From: Desulfobacterales bacterium
GTDB lineage: Bacteria; Desulfobacterota; Desulfobacteria; Desulfobacterales; C00003106
DNA length: 6,621 nt
Assembly: GCA_030613165.1 (NCBI GenBank)
Contig: JAUWMN010000095.1
Span: forward strand, 1-6,621
Direction: 5' to 3'
A model generated the notes under the pieces. That model did no database searches. It was not told the origin of the DNA and worked only from the letters and a program-made list of their open reading frames with translations. Of the stretch, positions 1 through 6,500 are shown piece by piece. Both the position numbers and the translations under genes were made by a program. The number at the start of each line of letters is the position of its first letter. Within the stretch, counting starts at the first letter, position 1.

Positions 1-384
1 CTAAAAGCAAGAGGACTCTCTCAAGAATCGAACCGGTTAGCCGAGTCTTTGAAAACTGTAAACGGGATACCGGTGCTGGCCAAGGTAGTTGCGGCCGAAA
101 CACCGTCAGCGCTTCGCGAGCTGGCCGACAGAGCAAAGGACAAAATAAAATCGGGCATTATTGTTCTCGGTAGCGCCGTAAATTCCAAAGCGCTTCTGGT
201 GGCGATTGTAACAAAAGACCACCTGAACCGCTACCACGCAGGCAATATCATCAAAAAGATCGCCCCTATAGTAGGAGGCGGTGGTGGCGGACGACCTGAC
301 ATGGCCCAGGCAGGAGGAAATAAGCCGGAACAGCTTTCTGATGCCATGGACAAGGTCTATGACGTGGTTGCCCAAACAACCTGA
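1..384 (+). CDS. alaS: Alanyl-tRNA synthetase, C-terminal fragment (5' end outside window)
   Basis: This is the last 127 codons of alanyl-tRNA synthetase, which charges tRNA-Ala in the cytoplasm. The frame is open from base 1 to the TGA at 382-384, so the gene is cut by the left edge; the TTG at 49 is an internal Leu codon, not a start. The visible part is the C-terminal DHHA1-type domain. Near fragment residues 92-106 it has a six-glycine run followed by RPDMAQAGG, a hallmark of the AlaS C-terminus, preceded by a hydrophobic strand (LLVAIVTK) and a helix ending IIKKIAPIVGG. In the AlaS family this domain helps dimerisation and tRNA contact; the catalytic and editing domains lie upstream, outside the window. 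The gene converges on purM and its last 28 bases overlap purM's 3' end. The final residues (AMDKVYDVV) match the usual AlaS ending, so the C-terminus appears intact. Confidence 0.95.
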   Translation, partial: LKARGLSQESNRLAESLKTVNGIPVLAKVVAAETPSALRELADRAKDKIKSGIIVLGSAVNSKALLVAIVTKDHLNRYHAGNIIKKIAPIVGGGGGGRPDMAQAGGNKPEQLSDAMDKVYDVVAQTT

Positions 385-1412
385 TCCCCCCCCTTTTTTC
401 TCTTCACAATATCCCCTATAAGATACGCCTTTTCCTGCATACCTTCGAGGCGTAACAAAACATCTTGGGCATCGGAGTCAGGCACGATCGCAATGAGTCC
501 GATACCGCAATTAAAGGTTCGCAACATCTCTTCTTGAGATACGTTCCCACCCTCCTCTAAGAAGGTAAAGATCGGAGGCACTTCCCAACTCCCTTTGATA
601 ATCCTTGCCGCACACGACTTGGGAAGGATGCGCGGAAGATTTTCCACAATCCCCCCGCCTGTAATGTGAGCAAATCCATGGACTGGAAAACCACGGAGGA
701 GACTCTTGATTATTCCCGAGTAGATCTTTGTCGGTCGCAATAACTCTTCGCCGAGCGTTGTGCCTAATACATCTATATTCTGCTCTATTTTTAATTTGAG
801 CTTATCGAAGCAGATCTTTCTTGCCAACGAATAGCCATTGCTGTGAAGGCCGCTCGAGGCGATTCCGATCAGTTTATGCCCTACACCGATTTCCGCCCCG
901 TCCACGATCTTATTATTATCGGCAATTCCTACAACAAACCCGGCAAGATCATACTCGTCCTCATGATATATGTCAGGCATCTCAGCGGTTTCTCCTCCTA
1001 TAAGGGCGCATTCGGACTGTTTACATCCTTCAACGATTCCCGTGACAATCGCCTCCGCCTTTTTGGGGACCAGCTTTCCCATTGAAATATAATCCAGAAA
1101 AAAGAGGGGCTCAGCGCCCTGTACCGCGACATCATTTACTGACATGGCCACCAGATCAATTCCAATGGTATCGTGTCTATCCATCATAAAAGCAATCTTC
1201 AGCTTGGTGCCCACTCCATCGGTAGAAGCAACCAAAACAGGTCTTTCATATCCTGACGTATTATGCAAAGCAAAAAATCCCCCAAAACCTCCTATATCCG
1301 AGATTACACCAGGGCGATGCGTCTCTTTGACCAATGGTTTAATAGCGTTAATAAAACTATTTGCCGCATCCAGATTCACGCCGGCATCGGCATATGTAAG
1401 CGATTTTTTCAT
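357..1412 (-). CDS. purM: Phosphoribosylformylglycinamidine cyclo-ligase (AIR synthetase)
   Basis: PurM catalyses the ATP-dependent ring closure of FGAM to aminoimidazole ribonucleotide, the fifth step of de novo purine synthesis, in the cytoplasm. The 351-residue length is normal for the family. Visible family motifs in order: YADAGVNLDAA (7-17), the DGVGTK nucleotide-binding segment (65-70), SVNDVAVQGAEPLFFLDY (91-108), GGETAEMPDIY (139-149), SSGLHSNGYSLAR (187-199), HITGGGIVENLPR (249-261) and FNCGIG (300-305). No key segment is missing. The ATG at 1412 is supported by AAGGTGG four bases upstream and by the canonical N-terminus. The gene is not flanked by other pur genes here. It stands alone on the minus strand, convergent and overlapping with alaS, and preceded by a 272-bp repeat-bearing intergenic region in which I see no convincing promoter. 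Its penultimate coding stretch contains a G8 tract next to A6, but the reading frame through it gives a normal PurM ending (QVVW). Confidence 0.97.
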   Translation of the reverse strand: MKKSLTYADAGVNLDAANSFINAIKPLVKETHRPGVISDIGGFGGFFALHNTSGYERPVLVASTDGVGTKLKIAFMMDRHDTIGIDLVAMSVNDVAVQGAEPLFFLDYISMGKLVPKKAEAIVTGIVEGCKQSECALIGGETAEMPDIYHEDEYDLAGFVVGIADNNKIVDGAEIGVGHKLIGIASSGLHSNGYSLARKICFDKLKLKIEQNIDVLGTTLGEELLRPTKIYSGIIKSLLRGFPVHGFAHITGGGIVENLPRILPKSCAARIIKGSWEVPPIFTFLEEGGNVSQEEMLRTFNCGIGLIAIVPDSDAQDVLLRLEGMQEKAYLIGDIVKRKKGGDQVVWATTS

Positions 1413-1439
1413 GATACCACCTTATTAGTGCCTATTAAG

Positions 1440-1642
1440 AAGTTTGAAGTGAAAAGTGAACTAAAGTGCCTAAAGTTAAGGTAGTGTGTCAATTTTATAT
1501 ACTTGTTCCTATAGAGGGAAATGTTGTAAGCAACTCACCGCACTCGTCACGGTCGGCCGTTATTTCTTGATATTTATTGACTGCGCCAAAGGCGCATTCC
1601 TTAACTTTAGCGCACTTTAGGCACTTCAAACTTTAGGCACTT
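1440..1642. repeat. Imperfect long inverted repeat (MITE/REP-like intergenic element)
   Basis: The left arm 1461-1481 (CTAAAGTGCCTAAAGTTAAGG) matches the reverse complement of 1599-1620 with only a one-base gap. The homology extends outward: AAGTTTGAAGTG at 1440-1451 is matched in reverse complement at 1622-1633, separated from the core by 9 bases on the left and 1 on the right. The 13-mer AAGTGCCTAAAGT occurs once in the left arm (1464-1476) and twice inverted in the right arm (1614-1626 and 1630-1642). The roughly 117-bp interior contains smaller hairpins and no ORF. The layout resembles a small palindromic mobile or dispersed element, but no transposase or target-site duplication is evident, so the class is inferred only. 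Confidence 0.7.
1582..1596. other. Perfect 6-bp GC-rich hairpin inside the repeat element
   Basis: TGCGCC and GGCGCA pair perfectly around an AAA loop. It lies three bases inside the right arm of the larger inverted repeat. On either strand it is not followed by a run of T, so it does not meet the pattern of an intrinsic terminator. It may help the whole element fold as RNA, but that is inference. Confidence 0.5.
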
Positions 1643-1684
1643 TTGAATATACACAGCACTTGGCCTTCTTCGAGAAGACAATAG

Positions 1685-3226
1685 TTAAAATCCCATACCC
1701 TCTAACATCTCGTTGACCGCATCCTGATCAAACCTGCTTGTCATTTCCTCATCTTCTGTTTCTACCATCACATTTGCCAGTACCTTATCGACTTCTTTCT
1801 GGACGAGTTTTTCGCTCTCTTCCGCAGTTATATCTTTATTCTTCTCCTTGCTCTTTATGTGAACATCAAACGCCACCAGCGTAACAAGAAGCTGGGACTG
1901 GAAGTCGCTCAATAATTCGATAATCTTTTCAATCTTTTGACCGGCAAGATCCTGAAAGGAAAGATTCTCAAATATCTTGGTCGCGAAATCCATAATGGAC
2001 GCAAAATGAGTATTCGACTCGTCAAGGATCTGCTTGACGGTATCCTTGTCCTTTCTGTTAATAATTGTCTTATCTTCAAAATCTTTTAACAGGGAAGCAT
2101 CCACTTCAACATCAAAAAGCTCGGTTTTTACCTTCGCCAGTTTTTCAAGATTTGTCTTGATACGGTCGGCAATATCAGAGACAAGGGTCGGAATCTGGGA
2201 TGCCTCACCTTCTGTTTTTGAAACCTCTTTTGCCTGCGGTATCTCAAGTGGTAGATTTTCTTCCAAGAAAAGAGAACTTAGGTTTTTGTCCAATTTTTCA
2301 AGAAACCCTTTATACTTGTCATTCTCTGTTGACTGGGAAAGCGCCGACAATATCAATTGTATAGGGATATCAGCAAAATTGTCTTCAATATTGATCCCTT
2401 TTAAAGACTCGTTGATCGCGGTATAAAATAGTTGAATATCACAAGCCTTTTTGTCTGCACGCATTGTCTTTAGATGCTTCTTCACCGCCTCATTAGTACA
2501 GAATTCATGCAATGTTTGAAATATGGTGTCCAGATCAAACTCGCAAGGCTCTTCCTTCTCTTCTTTTTTCTCCGTAGCGCCCACAAGATCAGATAGTCTG
2601 GACATTGATTCCATCAATTCCTGCTGGCTCGATACAATCTCATCGACCAAGGGTTGATGTGTCTTAACCCCTCCGCACATTTTCTCTACGACTTCGTAGA
2701 CTGAATCGACTTCCTCATCTTTGGTGATATCTATTTCGTTAAGTACCTTGATATTTTCTTTTGTACGGCTAATATCCTCTTGAATCTTTTCAGTCAAATC
2801 CATTATCACCATGGTAGCATTTTCTGCCATAATATTAATATCTTCAAGTTGTCCCATGGCATCTGAAAGACGTTTGCCGGATTGCCCAAAATCAATATCC
2901 TGGGCAGCCTGGACTGAAAAATCTTTCAAGGAAAGATTCATTTTTTTGGCCAGTTCGCCGATCCTGCCTAACATTGATACGGAAACTTCTTTATAGAATA
3001 CGTCATCCGCCGCTCCCACGGAAACCGATGCATCACTATCCTTGGCCGTCTCGGCAGCCTCTGATATTATCTCTGAGGCTACTTCCTGTTCAACCACCTG
3101 GGTTATTTCCTGTGCTAACGTTCCACCCGGTTGAACCGTTATTACATAAACGGCCTCTGGCGTCTTAATTTTGAATGTACCGCTATTCAGCTCCAGCTTA
3201 ATCTCGGGAAGCAACTGTCCACTCAT
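1685..3226 (-). CDS. cheZ: CheZ-family CheY-P phosphatase, expanded form
   Basis: CheZ dephosphorylates the response regulator CheY-P, ending the signal to the flagellar motor. Three CheZ landmarks are visible. Residues 84-150 (SMLGRIGELAKKMNLSLKDF, then RLSDAMGQLEDINIMAENAT) resemble the first arm of the CheZ helical hairpin. Residues 402-455 form the second arm, including FQDLAGQKIEKI with D426 and Q430 at the positions of E. coli D143 and Q147. The last residues, QDAVNEMLEGMGF (501-513), match the C-terminal helix that grips CheY. The protein is 513 residues against about 214 in E. coli. The excess is an N-terminal module (1-75, a strand-rich start then an acidic, Ala-rich helix) and a mainly helical stretch of about 165-400, with a Lys/Glu linker near 219-227. 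No signal peptide or membrane helix is seen. The ATG at 3226 has AGAAAGG eight bases upstream. It follows the PilZ gene by 24 bp and is probably co-transcribed. Its partner CheY is not in the window. Confidence 0.85.
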   Translation of the reverse strand: MSGQLLPEIKLELNSGTFKIKTPEAVYVITVQPGGTLAQEITQVVEQEVASEIISEAAETAKDSDASVSVGAADDVFYKEVSVSMLGRIGELAKKMNLSLKDFSVQAAQDIDFGQSGKRLSDAMGQLEDINIMAENATMVIMDLTEKIQEDISRTKENIKVLNEIDITKDEEVDSVYEVVEKMCGGVKTHQPLVDEIVSSQQELMESMSRLSDLVGATEKKEEKEEPCEFDLDTIFQTLHEFCTNEAVKKHLKTMRADKKACDIQLFYTAINESLKGINIEDNFADIPIQLILSALSQSTENDKYKGFLEKLDKNLSSLFLEENLPLEIPQAKEVSKTEGEASQIPTLVSDIADRIKTNLEKLAKVKTELFDVEVDASLLKDFEDKTIINRKDKDTVKQILDESNTHFASIMDFATKIFENLSFQDLAGQKIEKIIELLSDFQSQLLVTLVAFDVHIKSKEKNKDITAEESEKLVQKEVDKVLANVMVETEDEEMTSRFDQDAVNEMLEGMGF

Positions 3227-3250
3227 ATTAAATACCTTTCTGATAAATAT

Positions 3251-3601
3251 TTAACCACACCTTCCCATAAATTTTCCGGCAATTCTAAACATTCTTTTGT
3301 TTCGTATCTTCCTCACACGCACTATCTCAGCTATCGCATTAAGGAAAAAACATGACTCATTCTTATCACACGGGACGATTTTTGTGCCATCCTTTTTCCA
3401 TCCTTTAAAGGAGATCTTCAGCAAGAATTGATCACCTTTTTTGCATCCCTCCCCAGCCTCAAAAGCTATACCGCCGGCGCTTATGTTGCACAATCGCGCC
3501 TCTGCGAAGTTTTTATCAACGTCTTGGAGATTGACCAGGGGGGCATACGTTATGGAGTAATCTTTATTGATCCTTAAACTTTGTCTCAAATCTTGCTCCA
3601 T
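3251..3601 (-). CDS. PilZ-domain protein (probable cyclic-di-GMP receptor)
   Basis: This is a 116-residue single-domain protein resembling PilZ, the family that binds cyclic-di-GMP and changes motility, adhesion or exopolysaccharide output. The two c-di-GMP-binding signatures are present: RxxxR as R6-x3-R10 (RQSLR) and (D/N)xSxxG as N39-I-S41-A-G-G44. Between and after them are alternating strands (SITYAPL, GIAFEAG, FLLKISF, LNAIAEIVRVRKI, MFRIAGKFMG), which fits the PilZ beta-barrel. There is no signal peptide or transmembrane segment, so it is likely cytoplasmic. The ATG at 3601 is preceded by a strong AAAGGAGAG ribosome-binding site five bases upstream. It lies 24 bp upstream of the CheZ-like gene on the same strand, suggesting an operon in which c-di-GMP and CheY-P control are linked. 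The target protein is unknown. Assignment rests on motifs and length, without a database search. Confidence 0.85.
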   Translation of the reverse strand: MEQDLRQSLRINKDYSITYAPLVNLQDVDKNFAEARLCNISAGGIAFEAGEGCKKGDQFLLKISFKGWKKDGTKIVPCDKNESCFFLNAIAEIVRVRKIRNKRMFRIAGKFMGRCG

Positions 3602-3694
3602 AATTCTCTCCTTTCGGATTTTAACAAATCTATGATTAAAAATTACATCACAAATCTATTAAAAAGCAAGGGATTCTTTGGCTCCTTCACACAA

Positions 3695-3728
3695 AAAAAC
3701 CCTGGTGTTCTAAATCACCAGGGTTTTT
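3695..3728 (-). terminator. Intrinsic terminator downstream of dnaK
   Basis: CCCTGGTG (3700-3707) pairs perfectly with CACCAGGG (3716-3723) around an 8-base loop, giving an 8-bp GC-rich stem. On the minus strand it is followed by a run of seven T (complement of the A-tract 3693-3699), and five A/T pairs can extend the stem. It lies about 60 bp beyond the dnaK stop, so it probably ends the grpE-dnaK transcript before the PilZ gene. On the plus strand the stem is followed by only five T, so it could also work weakly in that direction, but no plus-strand gene points into it. Confidence 0.88.
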
Positions 3729-3755
3729 CGTAATAAAAAGAGGCTACCGTTTTAA

Positions 3756-3779
3756 ATGATAAATGACAGATGACAGATG
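3756..3779. repeat. Short 7-bp tandem repeat (ATGAYAR x3)
   Basis: Three adjacent heptamers, ATGATAA (3756-3762), ATGACAG (3763-3769) and ATGACAG (3770-3776), are followed by a partial ATG. The tract begins 12 bp beyond the dnaK stop codon, between dnaK and its terminator. It is non-coding. Copy number may vary between strains, but nothing here shows a function. Confidence 0.75.
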
Positions 3780-3790
3780 TCCAATTACAG

Positions 3791-5695
3791 CTACTTCTTA
3801 TCATCCTTTACTTCTTCAAAGTCGGCATCTACCACATCTTCTTTTTTTGACGGCTCCTCTTCAGGCTGCGCACCGGCCTGCTGTGCTTCCGCAGCTTGGG
3901 AATACATAGTCTCGGCCAGCTTATGGGAAGACTGCATCAACTCGTCTGTCAATTTTTTGATCTCTTCTGCATCTTCCCCCTCCATAGCCTTTTTAAGACT
4001 CTCGATAGCTCCTTCAATGTTTGTTCGAGTAGCAGAATCTACCTTGTCACCTAACTCCTTGATCGATTTTTCCGTACTGTAGATCATGCTGTCAGCCGTA
4101 TTTCGTGCCTCTACCAACGCTTTTTTCTTCTTGTCCTCTTCGGAATGCATTTCAGCATCCTTGACCAACTTATCGATTTCTTCCTCACTTAAACCACTCG
4201 ACGCGGTAATCTTGATCGATTGCTCCTTGCCTGTTCCCAGATCTTTAGCTGAGACATGCACAATGCCGTTGGCATCAATATCAAAGGAAACCTCAACCTG
4301 TGGCACGCCACGGGGCGCCGGCGGAATACCCACCAATTCAAACCGCCCCAGAGTCTTATTGTACGCTGCCATTTCACGTTCTCCCTGGAGGACGTGAATG
4401 GAAACCGCGGGTTGATTGTCAGCGGCCGTCGAAAAAATCTGGCTTTTCTTGGTAGGAATCGTGGTGTTCTTTTCAATCAGCTTGGTGGCAACACCACCCA
4501 GCGTCTCAATACCGAGAGAAAGAGGGGTAACATCAAGGAGAAGCACATCCTTAACGTCTCCTTTAAGAACACCCCCCTGAATGGCGGCCCCCATTGCAAC
4601 AACCTCATCAGGGTTAACCCCTTTATGGGGGTCCCGTCCAAAGATTTTTTTGACGACCTCCTGGACAGCGGGCATACGGGTCATCCCGCCCACCAAGACG
4701 ACTTGATTGATATCGGAAGGCTTCAAGCCCGCGTCCTTAAGGGCGGTCTCGCATGGGGAGACAACTCGGTTCAATAGCTCCGACACCAGCGCTTCCAACT
4801 TGGCCCGTGTCAACTTAATATTCATATGTTTTGGTCCGCTTGCATCAGCCGTGATAAAAGGCAGATTGATGTCGGTCTCTATGGATGTGGACAATTCCAT
4901 TTTGGCCTTTTCAGCCGCCTCTTTCAGGCGCTGAAGCGCCATTTTGTCGTCTCGTATATCAATCCCTTGATCCTTCCTGAATTCAGCCGCCAGATAATCG
5001 ATGATACGCAGATCAAAATCTTCTCCACCTAAATGTGTATCCCCGTTGGTCGCTTTTACTTCAAAGACACCATCGCCTATCTCAAGGACGGAAATATCAA
5101 AAGTGCCCCCCCCTAAATCAAAAACCGCTATCCGCTCATCCTGTTTTTTATCCATTCCATAGGCAAGCGAAGCCGCCGTTGGTTCGTTTATTATTCTGAG
5201 GACATTAAGTCCTGCAACCTTACCCGCATCCTTGGTTGCCTGGCGTTGGCTGTCATTGAAATAAGCCGGCACAGTAACAACGGCATCCGTTACCTCTTCG
5301 CCAAGATATTCTTCCGCGGTTTTCTTCATTGACTGAAGAATAAAAGCCGAAATTTCCGCCGGGCTGTATTTTTTGTCACGCACTTTAAGACGGGTATCAC
5401 CGTTGGCTGCCTTTACGATCTTATACGGCAGTATTTTGATATCATTCTGAACTACAGATGAATCATACTTTCTCCCGATCAAACGCTTTACGGCAAACAC
5501 GGTATTTTCAGGGTTGGTAATAGCCTGTCTCTTGGCTATCTGTCCAACCAACCTCTCACCACTATCAGAAACAGCCACAATGGATGGCGTGGTACGCCCC
5601 CCTTCGGGGTTGGTAATAACCTTGGCGTCCTTCCCTTCCATAATCGCCACACATGAGTTTGTTGTCCCCAAATCAATTCCTATAACCTTGCCCAT
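3791..5695 (-). CDS. dnaK: Molecular chaperone DnaK (Hsp70)
   Basis: DnaK is the cytoplasmic Hsp70 chaperone that binds exposed hydrophobic peptides in an ATP-controlled cycle with DnaJ and GrpE. The 634-residue length is typical. The nucleotide-binding domain (about 1-382) shows [16 protein letters not shown] (6-21), catalytic-region K70 in [27 protein letters not shown] (141-158), the [11 protein letters not shown] segment (170-180), [10 protein letters not shown] with T198 (193-202) and [11 protein letters not shown] (334-344). The interdomain linker is DVLLLD (383-388). The substrate-binding domain follows (389-500), then a helical lid and an acidic tail ending [12 protein letters not shown]. 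It has the longer Gram-negative type of nucleotide-binding domain, without the deletion typical of Gram-positive DnaK. ATG at 5695 has AGGAGG seven bases upstream. It lies 27 bp after grpE and is followed by an intrinsic terminator. No dnaJ follows within the window. Confidence 0.99.
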   Translation of the reverse strand: MGKVIGIDLGTTNSCVAIMEGKDAKVITNPEGGRTTPSIVAVSDSGERLVGQIAKRQAITNPENTVFAVKRLIGRKYDSSVVQNDIKILPYKIVKAANGDTRLKVRDKKYSPAEISAFILQSMKKTAEEYLGEEVTDAVVTVPAYFNDSQRQATKDAGKVAGLNVLRIINEPTAASLAYGMDKKQDERIAVFDLGGGTFDISVLEIGDGVFEVKATNGDTHLGGEDFDLRIIDYLAAEFRKDQGIDIRDDKMALQRLKEAAEKAKMELSTSIETDINLPFITADASGPKHMNIKLTRAKLEALVSELLNRVVSPCETALKDAGLKPSDINQVVLVGGMTRMPAVQEVVKKIFGRDPHKGVNPDEVVAMGAAIQGGVLKGDVKDVLLLDVTPLSLGIETLGGVATKLIEKNTTIPTKKSQIFSTAADNQPAVSIHVLQGEREMAAYNKTLGRFELVGIPPAPRGVPQVEVSFDIDANGIVHVSAKDLGTGKEQSIKITASSGLSEEEIDKLVKDAEMHSEEDKKKKALVEARNTADSMIYSTEKSIKELGDKVDSATRTNIEGAIESLKKAMEGEDAEEIKKLTDELMQSSHKLAETMYSQAAEAQQAGAQPEEEPSKKEDVVDADFEEVKDDKK

Positions 5696-5722
5696 ATTAT
5701 TGCCTCCTAACCTTATTTAATC

Positions 5723-6352
5723 TTACTTTTTATCACATTCAGCACCTGCTTCTCCGGAAGCAGGTTGTCTGGCTACTACTACCATCGACGGTCTTAACAA
5801 CCGATCGTTGATCATATATCCTGTTTGCATTTCTTTAAGAACAATATTATCTGGTTGAGTATCCGATTCTTCGCTCATAACTGCTTCATGGAACCTCGGA
5901 TCAAAGGGCTTGCCTACCGCTTCAATCGGTACAACTCCAAATTTTGAAAAACTTGATATAAACTGTTTAAGCGTAATTTTCACACCTTCAACGACCGCCT
6001 CACAATCCGAATTTCCAGAAACATCCAATGCGCGTTCCAGGTTGTCAATTATAGGCAAAATCTCCCTGAATACCGCTTCACTGGCAAATTTTCTAAAATC
6101 TGTCATCTCTCGTTCTGATCTTTTCTTAAAATTTTCAAATTCAGCAGCAGTTCTCAATACTCTGTCATAATGTTCTTTTGCCTCTGCCTCCTTTTCTTGT
6201 AATCTATCTTTTATCTCTTTGAGTGTTTCCGCATGGTCTCTCTTTTTAGCGCCTTTCTTTTTCGAGTCTTGAGACTCTTCAGGCGAAATCCCTTCTTGCG
6301 TTCCTTTCTCTAAAGGCCCTTCCGCATTCATCGCCTCCTTGTTGTCGTCCAC
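5723..6352 (-). CDS. grpE: Nucleotide exchange factor GrpE
   Basis: GrpE is a dimeric cochaperone that makes DnaK release ADP. Numbered from the GTG at 6391, an acidic/charged N-terminal tail precedes a long coiled-coil helix (about 55-100, with EFENFKKRSEREM), a four-helix segment with ILPIIDNLERAL (111-122), the family signature KPFDPRFHEAV (161-171), and the beta wing ending GYMINDRLLRPSMVVVA (191-207). I set the start at GTG 6352 (209 residues) because AAGGAGG lies five bases upstream. Two other in-frame starts exist: GTG at 6391 (222 residues, no ribosome-binding site and close to the likely transcription start) and ATG at 6331 (202 residues, with AAGGAGG only two bases away). Family identity is not in doubt; only the start is. 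It is the first gene of a grpE-dnaK unit with a 27-bp gap. Confidence 0.93.
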   Translation of the reverse strand: MDDNKEAMNAEGPLEKGTQEGISPEESQDSKKKGAKKRDHAETLKEIKDRLQEKEAEAKEHYDRVLRTAAEFENFKKRSEREMTDFRKFASEAVFREILPIIDNLERALDVSGNSDCEAVVEGVKITLKQFISSFSKFGVVPIEAVGKPFDPRFHEAVMSEESDTQPDNIVLKEMQTGYMINDRLLRPSMVVVARQPASGEAGAECDKK

Positions 6353-6364
6353 TTGAGCCTCCTT
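6353..6364 (-). promoter_or_regulatory. Ribosome-binding site deciding the grpE start
   Basis: On the minus strand AAGGAGG (complement of 6358-6364) sits five bases before the GTG at 6350-6352, an ideal distance. A second identical AAGGAGG (complement of 6334-6340) precedes the ATG at 6329-6331 by two bases, which is too close to be optimal. The upstream GTG at 6389-6391 is preceded by a T-rich tract without any such site. The first arrangement is therefore preferred. Confidence 0.6.
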
Positions 6365-6397
6365 GTCGCCCCAAATTCTTTTATCCAACACCTAAAA

Positions 6398-6425
6398 AAA
6401 ATAAGACACTATAATGGTTTGTCAA
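6398..6425 (-). promoter_or_regulatory. Candidate sigma-70-type promoter of grpE-dnaK
   Basis: On the minus strand a perfect TTGACA (complement of 6420-6425) is followed after 16 bases by TATTTT (complement of 6398-6403), a 4/6 match to the -10. Transcription would start near 6385-6392, on top of the upstream GTG and about 35-40 bases before the preferred grpE start. An alternative -10, TATAGT (complement of 6408-6413), lacks a -35 at proper distance. An 8-bp palindrome GCATATGC (6426-6433) abuts the -35 box. I see no CIRCE inverted repeat and no good sigma-32 promoter, so heat-shock control is not evident here. Confidence 0.45.
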
Positions 6426-6500
6426 GCATATGCGTGATAAATTCTCGCCTTCCCCCGGCGACGGGATTTCTCTTCGCTCAACTTGCCTGACAAAAAAATG

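Larger units (their letters stand above)
1413..1684. other. Intergenic region with inverted-repeat element (no gene seen)
   Basis: This 272-bp gap lies between the starts of purM (reading left) and the end of the cheZ-like gene (also reading left). I see no ORF with protein character and no tRNA-like cloverleaf. It is dominated by an inverted repeat described in separate entries. Inside are short hairpins: ACGG-TCGG-CCGT at 1549-1560, TGCGCC-AAA-GGCGCA at 1582-1596, and a weak CTTCT-TCG-AGAAG at 1665-1677 just past the cheZ-like stop. The last has no following T-tract on the minus strand, so it is not a convincing intrinsic terminator. A TTGACA-like box occurs on the minus strand at 1487-1492 upstream of purM but lacks a good -10 at proper spacing. 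Confidence 0.7.
3602..3790. other. Intergenic region between dnaK and the PilZ gene
   Basis: This gap holds the dnaK terminator (3695-3728), a short 7-bp tandem repeat beside the dnaK stop, and an A/T-rich leader (3602-3680) upstream of the PilZ gene. The PilZ-cheZ promoter should lie in that leader if the terminator is efficient. On the minus strand a TAAAAT box occurs about 20 bases before the ATG, but I find no matching -35. I also find no good sigma-54 (GG-N10-GC) or sigma-28 flagellar promoter, so I do not call a promoter. Confidence 0.6.

Noticed and set aside
106..375. Minus-strand open frame opposite alaS
   Set aside because: It is the antisense of a conserved AlaS C-terminus; its translation lacks recognisable domains, and no ribosome-binding site is evident.
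380..400. A AAA AAG slippery heptamer in zero frame near the end of purM, which could shift ribosomes -1 into a long antisense-alaS frame
   Set aside because: The heptamer is real, but the -1 product would be about 90 residues read from the antisense of alaS, with no protein character. I see no convincing stimulatory hairpin or internal Shine-Dalgarno at the right distance, and the zero-frame ending is a normal PurM C-terminus.
1487..1492. TTGACA box on the minus strand as a purM promoter
   Set aside because: No acceptable -10 element lies 16-18 bases downstream; the next T/A-rich candidate is at about 21 bases, and the box partly abuts the inverted-repeat arm.
2034..2426. 130-codon plus-strand open frame inside the CheZ-like gene
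   Set aside because: The Ser/Phe-rich composition is what is expected from the complement of a Lys/Glu-rich coding sequence. There is no supported start or family.
3251..3601. Anti-sigma or general hypothetical protein instead of PilZ
   Set aside because: Both PilZ signatures are present at the expected separation with a beta-rich pattern, so PilZ is the simpler reading.
4256..4777. 173-codon plus-strand open frame inside dnaK
   Set aside because: It is a shadow of the highly conserved dnaK coding strand; long antisense frames are common opposite dnaK and the translation has no recognisable fold.
6445..6470. GC-rich self-complementary stretch as a terminator for the upstream gene
   Set aside because: Only 4-bp alternative stems form (CCCG/CGGG or CGCC/GGCG), and neither is followed by a T-tract on the minus strand.
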